A stretch of 12,504 bases of DNA. It comes from an uncultured Pseudanabaenaceae cyanobacterium (lineage in GTDB: Bacteria > Cyanobacteriota > Cyanobacteriia > PCC-9006 > JAAUQQ01). The DNA lies in contig CALLPZ010000352.1 in the NCBI GenBank assembly GCA_938015405.1, forward strand, positions 1 to 12,504, written 5' to 3'. A program made the translations under genes and the position numbers. This document shows, piece after piece, positions 1-7,621 of this stretch. Below the pieces are notes generated by a model. The model was not told the DNA's origin. It saw nothing but the letters and a program-made list of their open reading frames with translations, and did no database searches. Every line of letters begins with the position of its first letter. The first letter of the stretch is position 1.

Positions 1-2398
1 GTTCTAGCTGAGTTACCAAGCTTTCAAGCTGCTGAGCAATGGCCTCCAACTCCTGATCCAGCACCGCCCCCTGTGCCACCAATCCCAGCCGCTCCGCCTC
101 CAACTTTGGCTGCTGCTCCCTCGCCTGGGCCAAGGCCTGAGACTGCACCTGTGCCCCCTGCCCCTCCCGCAGCGATCGCCGAAGCTGGGCATGGGCCTCG
201 GCATCGTAGCCCAATGCCTCCAACTGTTGCTCCAGCATCTCCAGTCGCTGCTGTGCCGGGCTCTCCTGCAGCACCCCCAGCTCCTCATCCAGCTCAAGCC
301 GCAGCGCCTCCAACCCAGCCAACTGCGCCCCCAACTGCTGCTCCCGCTTCTGTGCCTGCCGCAACTCCCCCTGCTTAATATCCGCCCAGCGCCACCGCTC
401 CGCCTCTCCCCTCGCCAAGGCATGGTTGCGCTCGTCGTAACCCAAACGCTCTAGATGCGACTCCAACTCTGCCAACTCCTGCTGAAGCTTGGGCGCAATC
501 TGCTCTCCATCAACCTTCTGCTGTAAGCCCGCCAGCTCACGATCAACCTCATCCAATCGAGTTCGCGCCGACTCCCCATGGGCAATTTGCTCCTGCAACT
601 GCCCTCGCCGCTCCAAAAAGCCACCATAGCCCGTCCGCTCACGCTCAATAGATCGGTACTCCTCCCGCAACACTTCAATCTCCCGTTGGGACGTCAAGAT
701 TTGATCCCGCACCACTACGAGTAGATCCAGAGCCTCCTGCCGATCTAACTCATGTTGCTGATGCACCGTTTGTAGATGCTTCTCATCCAAGGGGCGATCG
801 CATAATGGACAGCTCGCATCAGGGTCGTCCAGGGCTCTTACTTTGTCATCCAGGCTGGCAATCTGGGCCTCGTAATCCTGGCTATGGGCCCGCAATCGAT
901 CCAAAAAGCTACGCCGCTCTAGGCCCTTCTCCCGAATCTGATCCTGAATCCGCTGACGCTCCTCCAAATAATCCACTTGCTGGGTCAGCCCCGCTAACTC
1001 TTGCACCAACTGGGGTAGGCCTGCTTGCTTTGCCTCTAGTTCCTCACGCAACTGCTGGAGGCTATAAATCTGAGCCAGCATCTGGCTGCGCAGACGATCC
1101 AAGCGCTGCTGCAGTTCACCCTGGCGTCGCTGCAACGGCATCGCCTCTGCTTGCAGCTGGTCCAGTTTCCGCAGGCGCGATCGCCCTGCCTTAAGTTTTT
1201 CCTGGGCTTCCGCAATCTCAGGGGCCTTTTGCAACAGCGGCTGAATCGACTCCAACTGATGATTCAGCGCCACCAACTGCGCCTCGCATTGGGCCAAGTT
1301 CTTCGCCTGCTGCTGATGCTGATGCTCCAATGTAGGCTTTAGTTGATCTCGCTCCGCCACCAGACTGCGATACTGCTCCGCCACCAGCGCCCATTGCTCA
1401 TCTCGATGCTGCAGCTCGCACCACTGGGCATAGTCTTGTTCAATCACATCAGCTTGATTCAGCAGTGACCGTTGAGCCTTCTGGGTTTGGACCTGTTGCT
1501 CCAAGCGTTGCTGGAGTTCTGCCTGAGAATGGTAGAGGCGATCGCGCTGTTCTTCTCCCTGGGCCATCTGCTGCTGCCAGTCCTGCCGCTGCCGCTGAGC
1601 AGTCTGCAATTCCTCTCGACGCTGCTGATCCTGGGATTGATCTAACCGCAAAGCCTCTAGACTTGCCGTCACCGTCTTCAGCTCAGCCATCACCATCGGC
1701 AGTTGGATCAGTTGAATCACCAACTGTTCCGTTGCCTGCTCTAATCCTGCTGCCTGGGCCTTAAACTCCCGGCTCTGTTCCCGCGCCTTCTCCGCCAAGC
1801 TGTCATATTGGTCCAGCTTCATCAGCGAAGCCAACACCTGCTTACGCTCACTGGGGCGCTTGAGCATAAACTCATCGGCTCGCCCCTGGCGCAGATAGGC
1901 CGAGTTCACAAAGGTCTCGTAGTCCAACTTCAGCGTTTCAACAATCCGCTGCTGGGTCGCCCTCACGCCCTTTGCCGTTAGCGTCCGAAATTCAACCTCC
2001 TCCAAAGGCAAATCAGCCCAATGGGCAGCTGCCATGGCGGCCCCCTCCGCCTCAACCTTAGAAGACTGAAGCAACTCAGCCAGCGGTCCCGTCCGCCGTC
2101 CCACTTGAAATTCTAAAACCGTTGACTGCTTGCGATGACGTCGGCGCAGGACACGATAGAGCTGTCCTTGACTGACAAAGACAAAGTCAACCCTCACCTC
2201 ATCCGCCCCAAGATGAATCACATCATCTTCTAAAGCAGCGCGGCTTTGGCCCCACAACACCCAGGTCATGGCCTCTAAGAGTGAAGACTTACCTGCGCCA
2301 TTGGCACCACAAACACAGGCCGTATGTAATCCGCGAAAGTCGAGAACGGCCTGGCGATAGCTTAGGAATTGAGTGAGGCGCAGGCTGAGTGGTATCAC
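1..2398 (-). CDS. sbcC: Exonuclease subunit SbcC (Rad50-like ATPase), C-terminus beyond left edge
   Basis: This is the large ATPase subunit of the SbcCD (Mre11-Rad50 type) nuclease, which trims hairpins and protein-blocked DNA ends. About 799 codons are visible. The start is GTG at 2398; an in-frame stop lies at 2453-2455 and no other start codon falls between. The N-terminus reads VIPLSLRLTQFLSYRQAVLDF, then a Walker A motif GANGAGKS at residues 31-38 and the Q-loop LRQGRADEF with Gln171. A long Glu/Gln/Leu-rich coiled coil follows, interrupted by the zinc hook CPLC at residues 530-533 (bases 800-811), where two molecules dimerise through Zn. The return coil runs to the edge; the signature motif, Walker B and D-loop must lie to the left. 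Family members are about 1000-1050 residues, so roughly 200-250 are missing. The partner gene sbcD is not in the window. The frame was read directly and stays open to position 1. Confidence 0.95.
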   Translation of the reverse strand, partial: MIPLSLRLTQFLSYRQAVLDFRGLHTACVCGANGAGKSSLLEAMTWVLWGQSRAALEDDVIHLGADEVRVDFVFVSQGQLYRVLRRRHRKQSTVLEFQVGRRTGPLAELLQSSKVEAEGAAMAAAHWADLPLEEVEFRTLTAKGVRATQQRIVETLKLDYETFVNSAYLRQGRADEFMLKRPSERKQVLASLMKLDQYDSLAEKAREQSREFKAQAAGLEQATEQLVIQLIQLPMVMAELKTVTASLEALRLDQSQDQQRREELQTAQRQRQDWQQQMAQGEEQRDRLYHSQAELQQRLEQQVQTQKAQRSLLNQADVIEQDYAQWCELQHRDEQWALVAEQYRSLVAERDQLKPTLEHQHQQQAKNLAQCEAQLVALNHQLESIQPLLQKAPEIAEAQEKLKAGRSRLRKLDQLQAEAMPLQRRQGELQQRLDRLRSQMLAQIYSLQQLREELEAKQAGLPQLVQELAGLTQQVDYLEERQRIQDQIREKGLERRSFLDRLRAHSQDYEAQIASLDDKVRALDDPDASCPLCDRPLDEKHLQTVHQQHELDRQEALDLLVVVRDQILTSQREIEVLREEYRSIERERTGYGGFLERRGQLQEQIAHGESARTRLDEVDRELAGLQQKVDGEQIAPKLQQELAELESHLERLGYDERNHALARGEAERWRWADIKQGELRQAQKREQQLGAQLAGLEALRLELDEELGVLQESPAQQRLEMLEQQLEALGYDAEAHAQLRRSLREGQGAQVQSQALAQAREQQPKLEAERLGLVAQGAVLDQELEAIAQQLESLVTQLE

Positions 2399-2522
2399 AG
2401 TACATTTGCACTCGCACCTTACAACTCTAGCGGTTGTAGTCTCACTTTGGTCTCACCCATAGGAAATACTGATCGGTGATGCCACATCGATCAGCGCAAC
2501 GCCCCTCGCCAAAACGCGATCG

Positions 2523-2828
2523 CTACTCCCAGTTATTCACCACCTCACCCACCGCACTCCGACTCCGCACCACAGACTGACCGAGGCAGGCCGTCGCATT
2601 CTCAAAGCAGTCATCAGACTTGGCCAAAAACTCGATCGTGGCGAAGCCCGCTGCTCCAAGACAGGCGATCGCAACAAAAAGACTGCTTGCCATAAAGGTC
2701 TTCGACATGGGGCGCTTAAACTCTACTCGCTGCCCCCAATCTGGCTCAGGTCGCTCGCCAATGGCCAGGGCTTCTTTGTCAAAGTTTATACAGGTTGTCA
2801 CCCCTTTCCGTAGATGCCCTGTTTCCAT
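2523..2828 (-). CDS. Small single-helix membrane protein, hypothetical
   Basis: I do not recognise this protein. The chosen start is ATG at 2828, giving 101 residues. It is preceded by a purine-rich AAGGAAAGGGGGG that makes a good Shine-Dalgarno region; a longer form from GTG at 2882 (119 residues) is possible but lacks such a signal. The first ~40 residues are soluble and charged (NFDKEALAIGERPEPDWGQR), followed by one hydrophobic helix at about residues 46-69 (SSLFVAIACLGAAGFATIEFL) and a short tail with two cysteines (DDCFENATACLGQ) that could form a disulfide outside the membrane. The architecture suggests a bitopic membrane protein with a cytoplasmic N-terminus. It lies upstream of sbcC on the same strand with a ~125-bp gap, so they may or may not be co-transcribed. 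Its coding nature rests on the ribosome site and protein-like composition only. Confidence 0.55.
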   Translation of the reverse strand: METGHLRKGVTTCINFDKEALAIGERPEPDWGQRVEFKRPMSKTFMASSLFVAIACLGAAGFATIEFLAKSDDCFENATACLGQSVVRSRSAVGEVVNNWE

Positions 2829-3586
2829 CCCCCCTTTCCTTCCCAAACCCGGTCCCCAAGGCATAGAGATCCGTTCAATCACGGAGGGATCAAGTTAGAG
2901 ATTGATGAGATTTAGCCAGAATATTTCTGAGATTTAGCTGGAATACTTTTAAGCCTTCAAGGGTGATTAGTTTTTCTGACTTCTCAATCAAAATAGCGAA
3001 TGGAAATAACGTAGATAGAAATAGATATTCCTAGAAAATTGTGTCTTCGAATACGCCTACAAAAGATTTAGTATCAGCCCCTACGAAGCACAGATATTCC
3101 ATCACTTTCGGTGATTAACTATTTCGATAGATCCCCAGGGAACAATGGGAAATTCATCGAATTTATTAATCAATCAACTCACTTCAAAAAGCATGTGTTA
3201 CTGTTTACAAAGAACACAAGGAAAGTCATTATTGTTTGATTTATGAACTCGACTTCCTTGTTGCCTAAGCCTCCTTGTTCCCATCCAAGGCTGTAGAAAC
3301 CTTCGTAACAAGGACATTTGAGCAAGTCATGACCCACCCAAGCGAACCTCCAGTGCAGAAACTATCGCGCTAGACAACGCAACCCATATCACACCAGCGC
3401 TTCCCCCAGCATTCTGCGTAGCGCTGCAGGCGAAAATTACTGCCTCAAACCATAAAGAGCTGCAATCAACAACTTGCCCTAGGAATCATTGTGAGTCCAG
3501 GCAAGAAAAATGATTTTGCGGTTCAAAAAGGGCTCGAAGTTAGCTCGCTTTTTACGGAACTCTGATCGAGACATCGAGGTATTCCT
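2829..3586. other. AT-rich spacer between divergent genes
   Basis: About 760 bases separate the small membrane protein (leftward) from the dehydrogenase (rightward), so promoters for both should lie here. I see no convincing gene. The stretch contains a 22-bp imperfect tandem repeat (2906-2949) and several copies of CCTTGTT and its complement around 3215-3315. A GAGG about eight bases before the ATG at 3587 serves as ribosome site for the next gene. Base composition is clearly more AT-rich than in the surrounding genes, especially at 2900-3250. Confidence 0.6.
2906..2949. repeat. Two-copy 22-bp tandem repeat
   Basis: The two adjacent 22-bp units (2906-2927 and 2928-2949) match at 18 of 22 positions; both begin TGAGATTTAGC. 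The 22-bp period equals about two helical turns, so two bound proteins would sit on the same face of the DNA. It lies upstream of the small membrane protein gene. A function is not shown. Confidence 0.6.
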
Positions 3587-4408
3587 ATGGATTTTCATGG
3601 CAAAACAGCACTGATCACCGGTGCATCCCGAGGCATTGGTAAAGCAATCGCCTTCTCTCTAGCCGAGCAAAACATTCACACCTTACTGTTAGTTGCCCGC
3701 GATCCCCAACGGCTCCAACGCGTTGCCACAGATCTAGAACAGCTCGGGGCACAAGTTTCCATCCTGCCCCTAGATCTCACCCAACCCCGCACCGTCCACG
3801 GAACCCTGGTCAAAGCCCTACGGCACCATCCCCCCATTGACCTCCTCGTCAACTGCGCTGGGGTCGCCCACCAGCGACAATTTATCGAGTCGCGCCTACA
3901 ACAAGTTGAGAATGAACTCATGACCAACCTCCTGGGCATGTACACCATTACCCGTCTGGTGGCTCGCCAAATGGTGCGACGAAAGCAGGGACATATCGTC
4001 AATGTGTCCAGCCTCATGGGCAAAGTAGCCGCGCCTTCCATGGCGACCTACTCCGCCACGAAGCATGCCATTATCGGCTTCAGTCAAGCCCTGCGCAGCG
4101 AACTTGCTCCCCACAATGTCAAAGTAACGAACCTCATGCCCTCGCTAACCAAAACAGACATGGTCAAAGATATGACCCCCTTTCGCTGGGTCCAGGCCAC
4201 CCGACCTGAGCAGGTTGCCAAGGCCATGCTGAACGGCGTAAAGCGGGGCAATTGTGAAATCCTCGTGGGCTGGCAAAGTCATCTGGCAGTGATGTGCGAT
4301 CGCGTTGCTCCCCGTCTCCTCAGTCAAATCATTCGCTGGACCCAGCCCAAAGAAACTTCAGCCATGTCCTATGGGAGGGCTGCCTTCGTCACGGGTCCCA
4401 AGCCCTAG
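3587..4408 (+). CDS. SDR-family NAD(P)-dependent oxidoreductase
   Basis: This is a classical short-chain dehydrogenase/reductase of 273 residues, a soluble Rossmann-fold enzyme that reduces a carbonyl or oxidises an alcohol; the substrate cannot be told. The cofactor loop TGASRGIG lies at residues 11-18. ARDPQRL after the second strand (Arg38) favours NADP(H). DL at 63-64 contacts adenine, NCAG at 89-92 is the usual NNAG motif with one change, and Asn114, Ser141/142, Tyr155 and Lys159 (YSATK) form the catalytic set. The region after strand 6 reads MPSLTKTDM in place of the common PG motif. The C-terminal ~25 residues look like a loose tail. The ATG at 3587 has a GAGG ribosome site eight bases upstream. 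The gene stands alone, followed by a decayed region. Confidence 0.93.
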   Translation: MDFHGKTALITGASRGIGKAIAFSLAEQNIHTLLLVARDPQRLQRVATDLEQLGAQVSILPLDLTQPRTVHGTLVKALRHHPPIDLLVNCAGVAHQRQFIESRLQQVENELMTNLLGMYTITRLVARQMVRRKQGHIVNVSSLMGKVAAPSMATYSATKHAIIGFSQALRSELAPHNVKVTNLMPSLTKTDMVKDMTPFRWVQATRPEQVAKAMLNGVKRGNCEILVGWQSHLAVMCDRVAPRLLSQIIRWTQPKETSAMSYGRAAFVTGPKP

Positions 4409-4424
4409 GCAATGAGACTGAAAT

Positions 4425-4523
4425 CCACCTGAGTTCGACAATTTTTAGATGCCCTACTACCCCAGCAGCTGTGGGATAAACCTCACAGCTTCTATGTCCG
4501 CGCTGGCTGTCGAACTCAGGTGG
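4425..4523. repeat. Perfect 16-bp inverted repeat around a nested hairpin
   Basis: The left arm at 4425-4440 reads CCACCTGAGTTCGACA, and the right arm at 4508-4523 is its exact reverse complement. They enclose 67 bases. Inside sits a second hairpin at 4467-4490 with a 9-bp stem (AGCTGTGGG against CCTCACAGCT, one G-T pair and one unpaired base margin) and a 6-base loop. The left arm begins 16 bases after the dehydrogenase stop codon, so transcripts of that gene could fold into this structure. There is no T-run after the outer stem. The element could be a relic of a small mobile element, a local inverted duplication, or a 3'-end structure. Confidence 0.7.
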
Positions 4524-4800
4524 CGGTTTGAACATTTTCAGGTGTATTGGACCATTTGCCTGGAAGCTCAGTTCTATCTCGGCTTGATTCTATTGTTGGG
4601 GATTGGCCAATGACTCCATCGCTGCTTTGCGATCGCCCAAGCCACAGGCTGGGTTTTCACCATTTGGCCCCTGTTTTGTTTTTATACAACAATGGTCAAC
4701 TGAGTTGCCCTTCTATCGGCCACTTTTCCTCGGCTGGCACTTTAGCTTTTTAGCTGGAGACTATGCCTACTGGGCCTGTCTAGTCAAACTAAATCCAAGC
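4494..4800 (+). pseudogene. Acyltransferase family 3 (OafA/YrhL-like) relic, frameshifted
   Basis: Two overlapping frames carry pieces resembling the multi-pass acyltransferase-3 family, which O-acylates cell-surface sugars. Frame one (4494-4610) contains HFQVYWTICLEAQFYLGL followed by a hydrophobic stretch, matching the conserved 'FWSLxVEEQFYL' region. It ends at TGA 4608-4610. The next frame (open from before 4603) continues with STELPFYRPLFLGWHFSF and FLAGDYAYWACLVKLNPS, typical of a later membrane helix pair in the same family. A frameshift near 4600 therefore separates two parts that should be continuous. Intact family members have about 350-400 residues; N-terminal and C-terminal parts are absent here. 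The open frame runs into the antisense of the methyltransferase, where homology appears to stop. The family call rests on motif recognition by eye. Confidence 0.6.
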
Positions 4801-4824
4801 GAAAGCAGTCCGTTCAACATCAGA

Positions 4825-5448
4825 TTAATTGGCCTTGCGAAAGCTCGTCAGCATCACCGGCCCCAACAGCCAAATATGCTCCACTACCGTCAAGCCAGCC
4901 TCTGCCGCCAACTGCTCCCGCACCGCTGGGCTATAGAACCGAATCGGGCTCATGCCCTGGGCCAACACCTCCGGCGTCTCAGCCCAGCGCGGTGCGAAAT
5001 CTGCCAAGTAGTAACGGCCTCCAGGCTTGAGCACCCGCCGCACCTCCGCCAAAACCCGCTCAGGCTCAGGGTAATGGAGGAAAGTAATGGTGTTGAACAC
5101 TGCATCAAAACAGTTATCCTCCTGACTCAGCGCCACTGCATTGCCCACCTGAAACCGCATCCGCTCCGGCGCTTGATTAGCCCGATGGGCCTGGGCAATC
5201 ATGTCAGGCGATAGGTCCAGCCCTAACCCCGTCCAAGTCGGCTGCTCCCGAGCAATGCGATTAAACAACTTGCCCGTGCCACAACCTAGATCAAGCACAT
5301 AGGGCTGGGCAGATTCAGAAGGCAGCTCAATTGATTCCAATAGACGGCGGTGAACCGCCTGGTAAAACACTGAAGTCAGCGTCAAATCGTAGAAACCGGC
5401 CCAACAATCAAACAGGCTCTGCTTTTGCTGATAAAGAGAGTTCGTCAT
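4825..5448 (-). CDS. Class I SAM-dependent methyltransferase
   Basis: This soluble protein of 207 residues transfers a methyl group from S-adenosylmethionine to an unknown acceptor. Motif I (VLDLGCGTGKL, residues 51-61) binds SAM. GLDLSPDMI (76-84) supplies the acidic residue for the ribose. DAVFNTITFLHYPEP (115-129) is motif IV, and LKPGGRYYLADF (140-151) is the post-motif. The N-terminal helix region (SLFDCWAGFYDLTLTSVFYQ) resembles the cap of UbiE/MenG-like small-molecule methyltransferases, so a lipid, quinone or small metabolite is a reasonable guess. The start is ATG at 5448, without a strong ribosome site. It is convergent with the acyltransferase relic and divergent from the TIGR03790 gene, hence its own unit. 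The protein looks complete. Confidence 0.92.
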   Translation of the reverse strand: MTNSLYQQKQSLFDCWAGFYDLTLTSVFYQAVHRRLLESIELPSESAQPYVLDLGCGTGKLFNRIAREQPTWTGLGLDLSPDMIAQAHRANQAPERMRFQVGNAVALSQEDNCFDAVFNTITFLHYPEPERVLAEVRRVLKPGGRYYLADFAPRWAETPEVLAQGMSPIRFYSPAVREQLAAEAGLTVVEHIWLLGPVMLTSFRKAN

Positions 5449-5492
5449 GGAAATGCCCCAAGAAACTGGCTAACACCAACCCCAAAAAAGAT

Positions 5493-5518
5493 CTGCCTAA
5501 AAGACCTGCCTAAAAGCC
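5493..5518. repeat. Two-copy 13-bp tandem repeat
   Basis: Units CTGCCTAAAAGAC and CTGCCTAAAAGCC lie head to tail, differing at one base. They sit 45 bases upstream of the methyltransferase start, in the shared divergent intergenic region, and might be a regulator site or simple slippage. No function is shown. Confidence 0.55.
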
Positions 5519-5672
5519 ATGTCTACAGGGTCATGATTACGCAATTCCACACCGCCAGTACACCTAGGATGGAATTCAACTGCGATACACAGTGTCAATC
5601 TAGGGTCTCAGTACATAGACTGTAAAGACGCAGTAACCCTTTCCCAAACGTCCTCCTAGGTCGTCCAAACCC

Positions 5673-6827
5673 ATGGCCCGATGGCTTGCAACCCCAATCA
5701 CACGTGAGCCCCTCAGTTCCGACCCCGCTCCGTTCTCTATCCCCCGTCCTGGCCAGCTCCAACCTTCCCTCCTCGGCACAATCCAGCGCCTTAACAACAA
5801 GTTCGGGGTAACTTTACTGGCTGCCATCGCCCTGCTCTGTAGCGGCTGCCAAAGCATCACAGAGCCCCCCCACAACCCGCTCACTCGCAAAGAGCTAGCC
5901 ATCATCGTCAACACCGAAGATCCGCTCAGCATTGCCATTGGCGATTACTACCAGCAGCGGCGCGGCATCCCCGATGAACAGCGCATCGAAATTGCCTTCC
6001 CCCGTCACAAGACCAGCCTCTCTAAACAGCAATTCCAGCAGCTCCAGCAAGCCGTCGAACGTCAGGCCCCAGCGCAAACCCAGGCCTATGCCCTCACCTG
6101 GGCTCAGCCCTACCGCGTCGAATGCATGTCCATCACCGCAGCCTTTAGCTTCGGCTTCGACGAATCCCACTGTGCTGAGGGCTGTGCAGCGACTGCGCCT
6201 AATCCCTATTTCAATGCCGTGGGCGATCGCAAGCCCACTGACTATGGCATGCGACTCACCATGGCGATCGCAGCCACCCGCTTCCACCACGCTACCGCCC
6301 TCATCAACCGAGGTGCCCTAGCCCAAGGTCGCTCCAAGCGAGGCACAGCCTATCTCGCCTCAACTTTAGATCGCGCCCGCAACGTCCGCGCCCTGTTCTA
6401 CCCCGGCCTCAAAGACCTACTCAGCCCCCTAGCGCGCCGGGAAAAGATCGCAATTCAAACTGTGAAAAGCGATGACATGCGCGATCGCCCTGATGTCATG
6501 TTCTACTTCACCGGCGGTCAGCATATCCCCCATATCGACAGCAATCGCTACCTCCCCGGCGCCATGGCAGACCACCTCACCTCCTTCGGCGGCATGCTCA
6601 CGGACAGCAGCCAAATGAGTAGCGTACGCTGGCTCGAAGCCGGAGCGACCGGTAGCTACGGCACCGTCGCTGAGCCTTGCAATTTCCAGCAAAAATTTCC
6701 CCACCCCACCCTAGCCATGGGGCATTATCTGAGGGGAGATACCTTAATTGAGGCCTACTGGAAAAGTGTCGCCTGGCCTGGACAGGGAATCTTCATTGGC
6801 GATCCACTAGCCCAGCCCTTTCGCTAG
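5673..6827 (+). CDS. TIGR03790-family exported protein, probable lipoprotein
   Basis: The 384-residue protein belongs to the uncharacterised TIGR03790 family. Recognisable stretches are LAIIVNTEDPLSIAIGDYY (75-93) followed by RRGIP, the run HLTSFGGMLTDSSQMSSVRW (301-320), and the hallmark LEAGATGSYGTVAEPCNF (321-338) with KFPHP. The N-terminus has a hydrophobic segment (47-55) ending LLCSGC, a lipobox-like site with Cys59; position -3 is Cys instead of the usual Leu, so lipidation is likely but not certain. An unusually long ~45-residue region precedes it; no alternative ATG or GTG start is present before the segment. The family is known from genomes that also encode exosortase; its biochemical role is unknown. 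The gene converges on the small membrane protein gene with 21 bases between stop codons. Its length is shorter than some relatives that carry extra C-terminal repeats. Confidence 0.85.
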   Translation: MARWLATPITREPLSSDPAPFSIPRPGQLQPSLLGTIQRLNNKFGVTLLAAIALLCSGCQSITEPPHNPLTRKELAIIVNTEDPLSIAIGDYYQQRRGIPDEQRIEIAFPRHKTSLSKQQFQQLQQAVERQAPAQTQAYALTWAQPYRVECMSITAAFSFGFDESHCAEGCAATAPNPYFNAVGDRKPTDYGMRLTMAIAATRFHHATALINRGALAQGRSKRGTAYLASTLDRARNVRALFYPGLKDLLSPLARREKIAIQTVKSDDMRDRPDVMFYFTGGQHIPHIDSNRYLPGAMADHLTSFGGMLTDSSQMSSVRWLEAGATGSYGTVAEPCNFQQKFPHPTLAMGHYLRGDTLIEAYWKSVAWPGQGIFIGDPLAQPFR

Positions 6828-6848
6828 GCCAACTGTTCTTCGTCAGCC

Positions 6849-7304
6849 TTACAGCGACTCCACTCTGTCACTCAGGTGACCAGGAAATAGGTCAATCCCC
6901 GCTGCGGACTTGAGCAAATACATCAGCATTCCCAAGGTCAAGCTAATGAACAGGTTCATGCTCACCAGCAGCATGAGCGCCACAGCCAGGTTACTCAAGC
7001 GAGTCAACCAAGTGGGGCGTTGGCGGGCCTGACGTCGCAGGTCCTTGCCCATAAACAGAACGACGTAATAGCGATCGAAGATTAGGTTAATGACAAACCG
7101 GATATCGATGATCTTCGGCTGGGGTTTGGGCAACGCATCTGCAAACACAGCACGCACATCAGCCTGCTGAGCCTCATCCAACGCAGCCAAGGTACTCGGG
7201 GCTAGGCGAGATAAAAAGAAGTCTGGATCTCGCTGGCGCGGTGCCCGCTCAATCGGTGTCGCCTCATCATCACCAAGACTGCTAAATGCTGGATTCTGAA
7301 CCAC
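6849..7304 (-). CDS. Conserved small membrane protein, hypothetical
   Basis: This 151-residue protein is of a kind seen in cyanobacteria, but I cannot assign a function. The start is GTG at 7304, supported by GGGAG seven bases upstream. The N-terminal ~60 residues are polar, with a helix (STLAALDEAQQADVRAVFAD) leading to a basic-aromatic segment at 64-90 (IIDIRFVINLIFDRYYVVLF then GKDLRRQARQR). A long hydrophobic helix or hairpin spans about residues 104-131 (NLAVALMLLVSMNLFISLTL). The strongly basic linker between the segments suggests that it faces the cytoplasm. The most conserved-looking part is the segment IDIRFVINLIFDRYY. It ends 21 bases from the TIGR03790 gene on the opposite strand, with no clear terminator between. 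Confidence 0.8.
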   Translation of the reverse strand: MVQNPAFSSLGDDEATPIERAPRQRDPDFFLSRLAPSTLAALDEAQQADVRAVFADALPKPQPKIIDIRFVINLIFDRYYVVLFMGKDLRRQARQRPTWLTRLSNLAVALMLLVSMNLFISLTLGMLMYLLKSAAGIDLFPGHLSDRVESL

Positions 7305-7621
7305 TGGATGCTCCCGCCGATGGCTATCGCAAAGGTTTTAATAAAAATGTTCGTAACTGCGCTGGAATGGCCTACGACTGACGGAAAGTATCGCGCTAGA
7401 GCTTGATACCATCGCGACTCAACCACCGCTCTTGCCACAGCAACCTATTCCTCAAGGCTGACTTAAGCTTTCCCAAGCGCTGCTCCAATCTCACTGTTTA
7501 TAGAAAGTGTCCTAATCAAATCCAAATATCTTTGAGTCTCCCCCCTGGAACTCTCTGCAAGAGACAGTTCCAAACCATCACAGGCACAAAACTCAATCCA
7601 GGGAAAAGGCAAAATCCCCCC
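7305..7621. other. Spacer without gene
   Basis: About 317 bases lie between two leftward genes. I see no credible gene here. It should hold the promoter of the 151-residue protein gene and the 3' end of the 172-residue membrane protein transcript. The only clear structure is the hairpin at 7546-7572. Confidence 0.6.
7546..7572 (-). terminator. Hairpin downstream of the 172-residue membrane protein gene
   Basis: Arms TGGAACT and AGTTCCA pair, followed inward by CTCT against AGAG after a 2-base bulge, leaving a 3-base loop (GCA). It begins about 50 bases past the stop of the leftward membrane protein gene. No U-run follows on either strand, so a transcript-end or stability role is only a suggestion. 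Confidence 0.35.

Noticed and set aside
73..1764. Several proline- and alanine-rich forward frames across the sbcC region
   Set aside because: They are antisense shadows of the sbcC coiled coil: Gln/Glu/Leu-rich codons read in reverse give Pro, Ala and Leu runs. The minus-strand SbcC frame with Walker A, Q-loop and zinc hook explains the whole stretch.
3327..3494. A 54-codon minus-strand open frame in the 2829-3586 spacer (GGSAGVIWVALSSAIVSALE)
   Set aside because: No ATG or GTG at its beginning, no ribosome site and no recognisable family; the length is within chance expectation.
5530..5555. Short resemblance to lac/M13 vector sequence (CATGATTACG and CAATTCCACAC)
   Set aside because: The matches are only 10-11 bases, out of vector order and spacing, and the flanking sequence is unlike any cloning vector. 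I take it as coincidence, not contamination.
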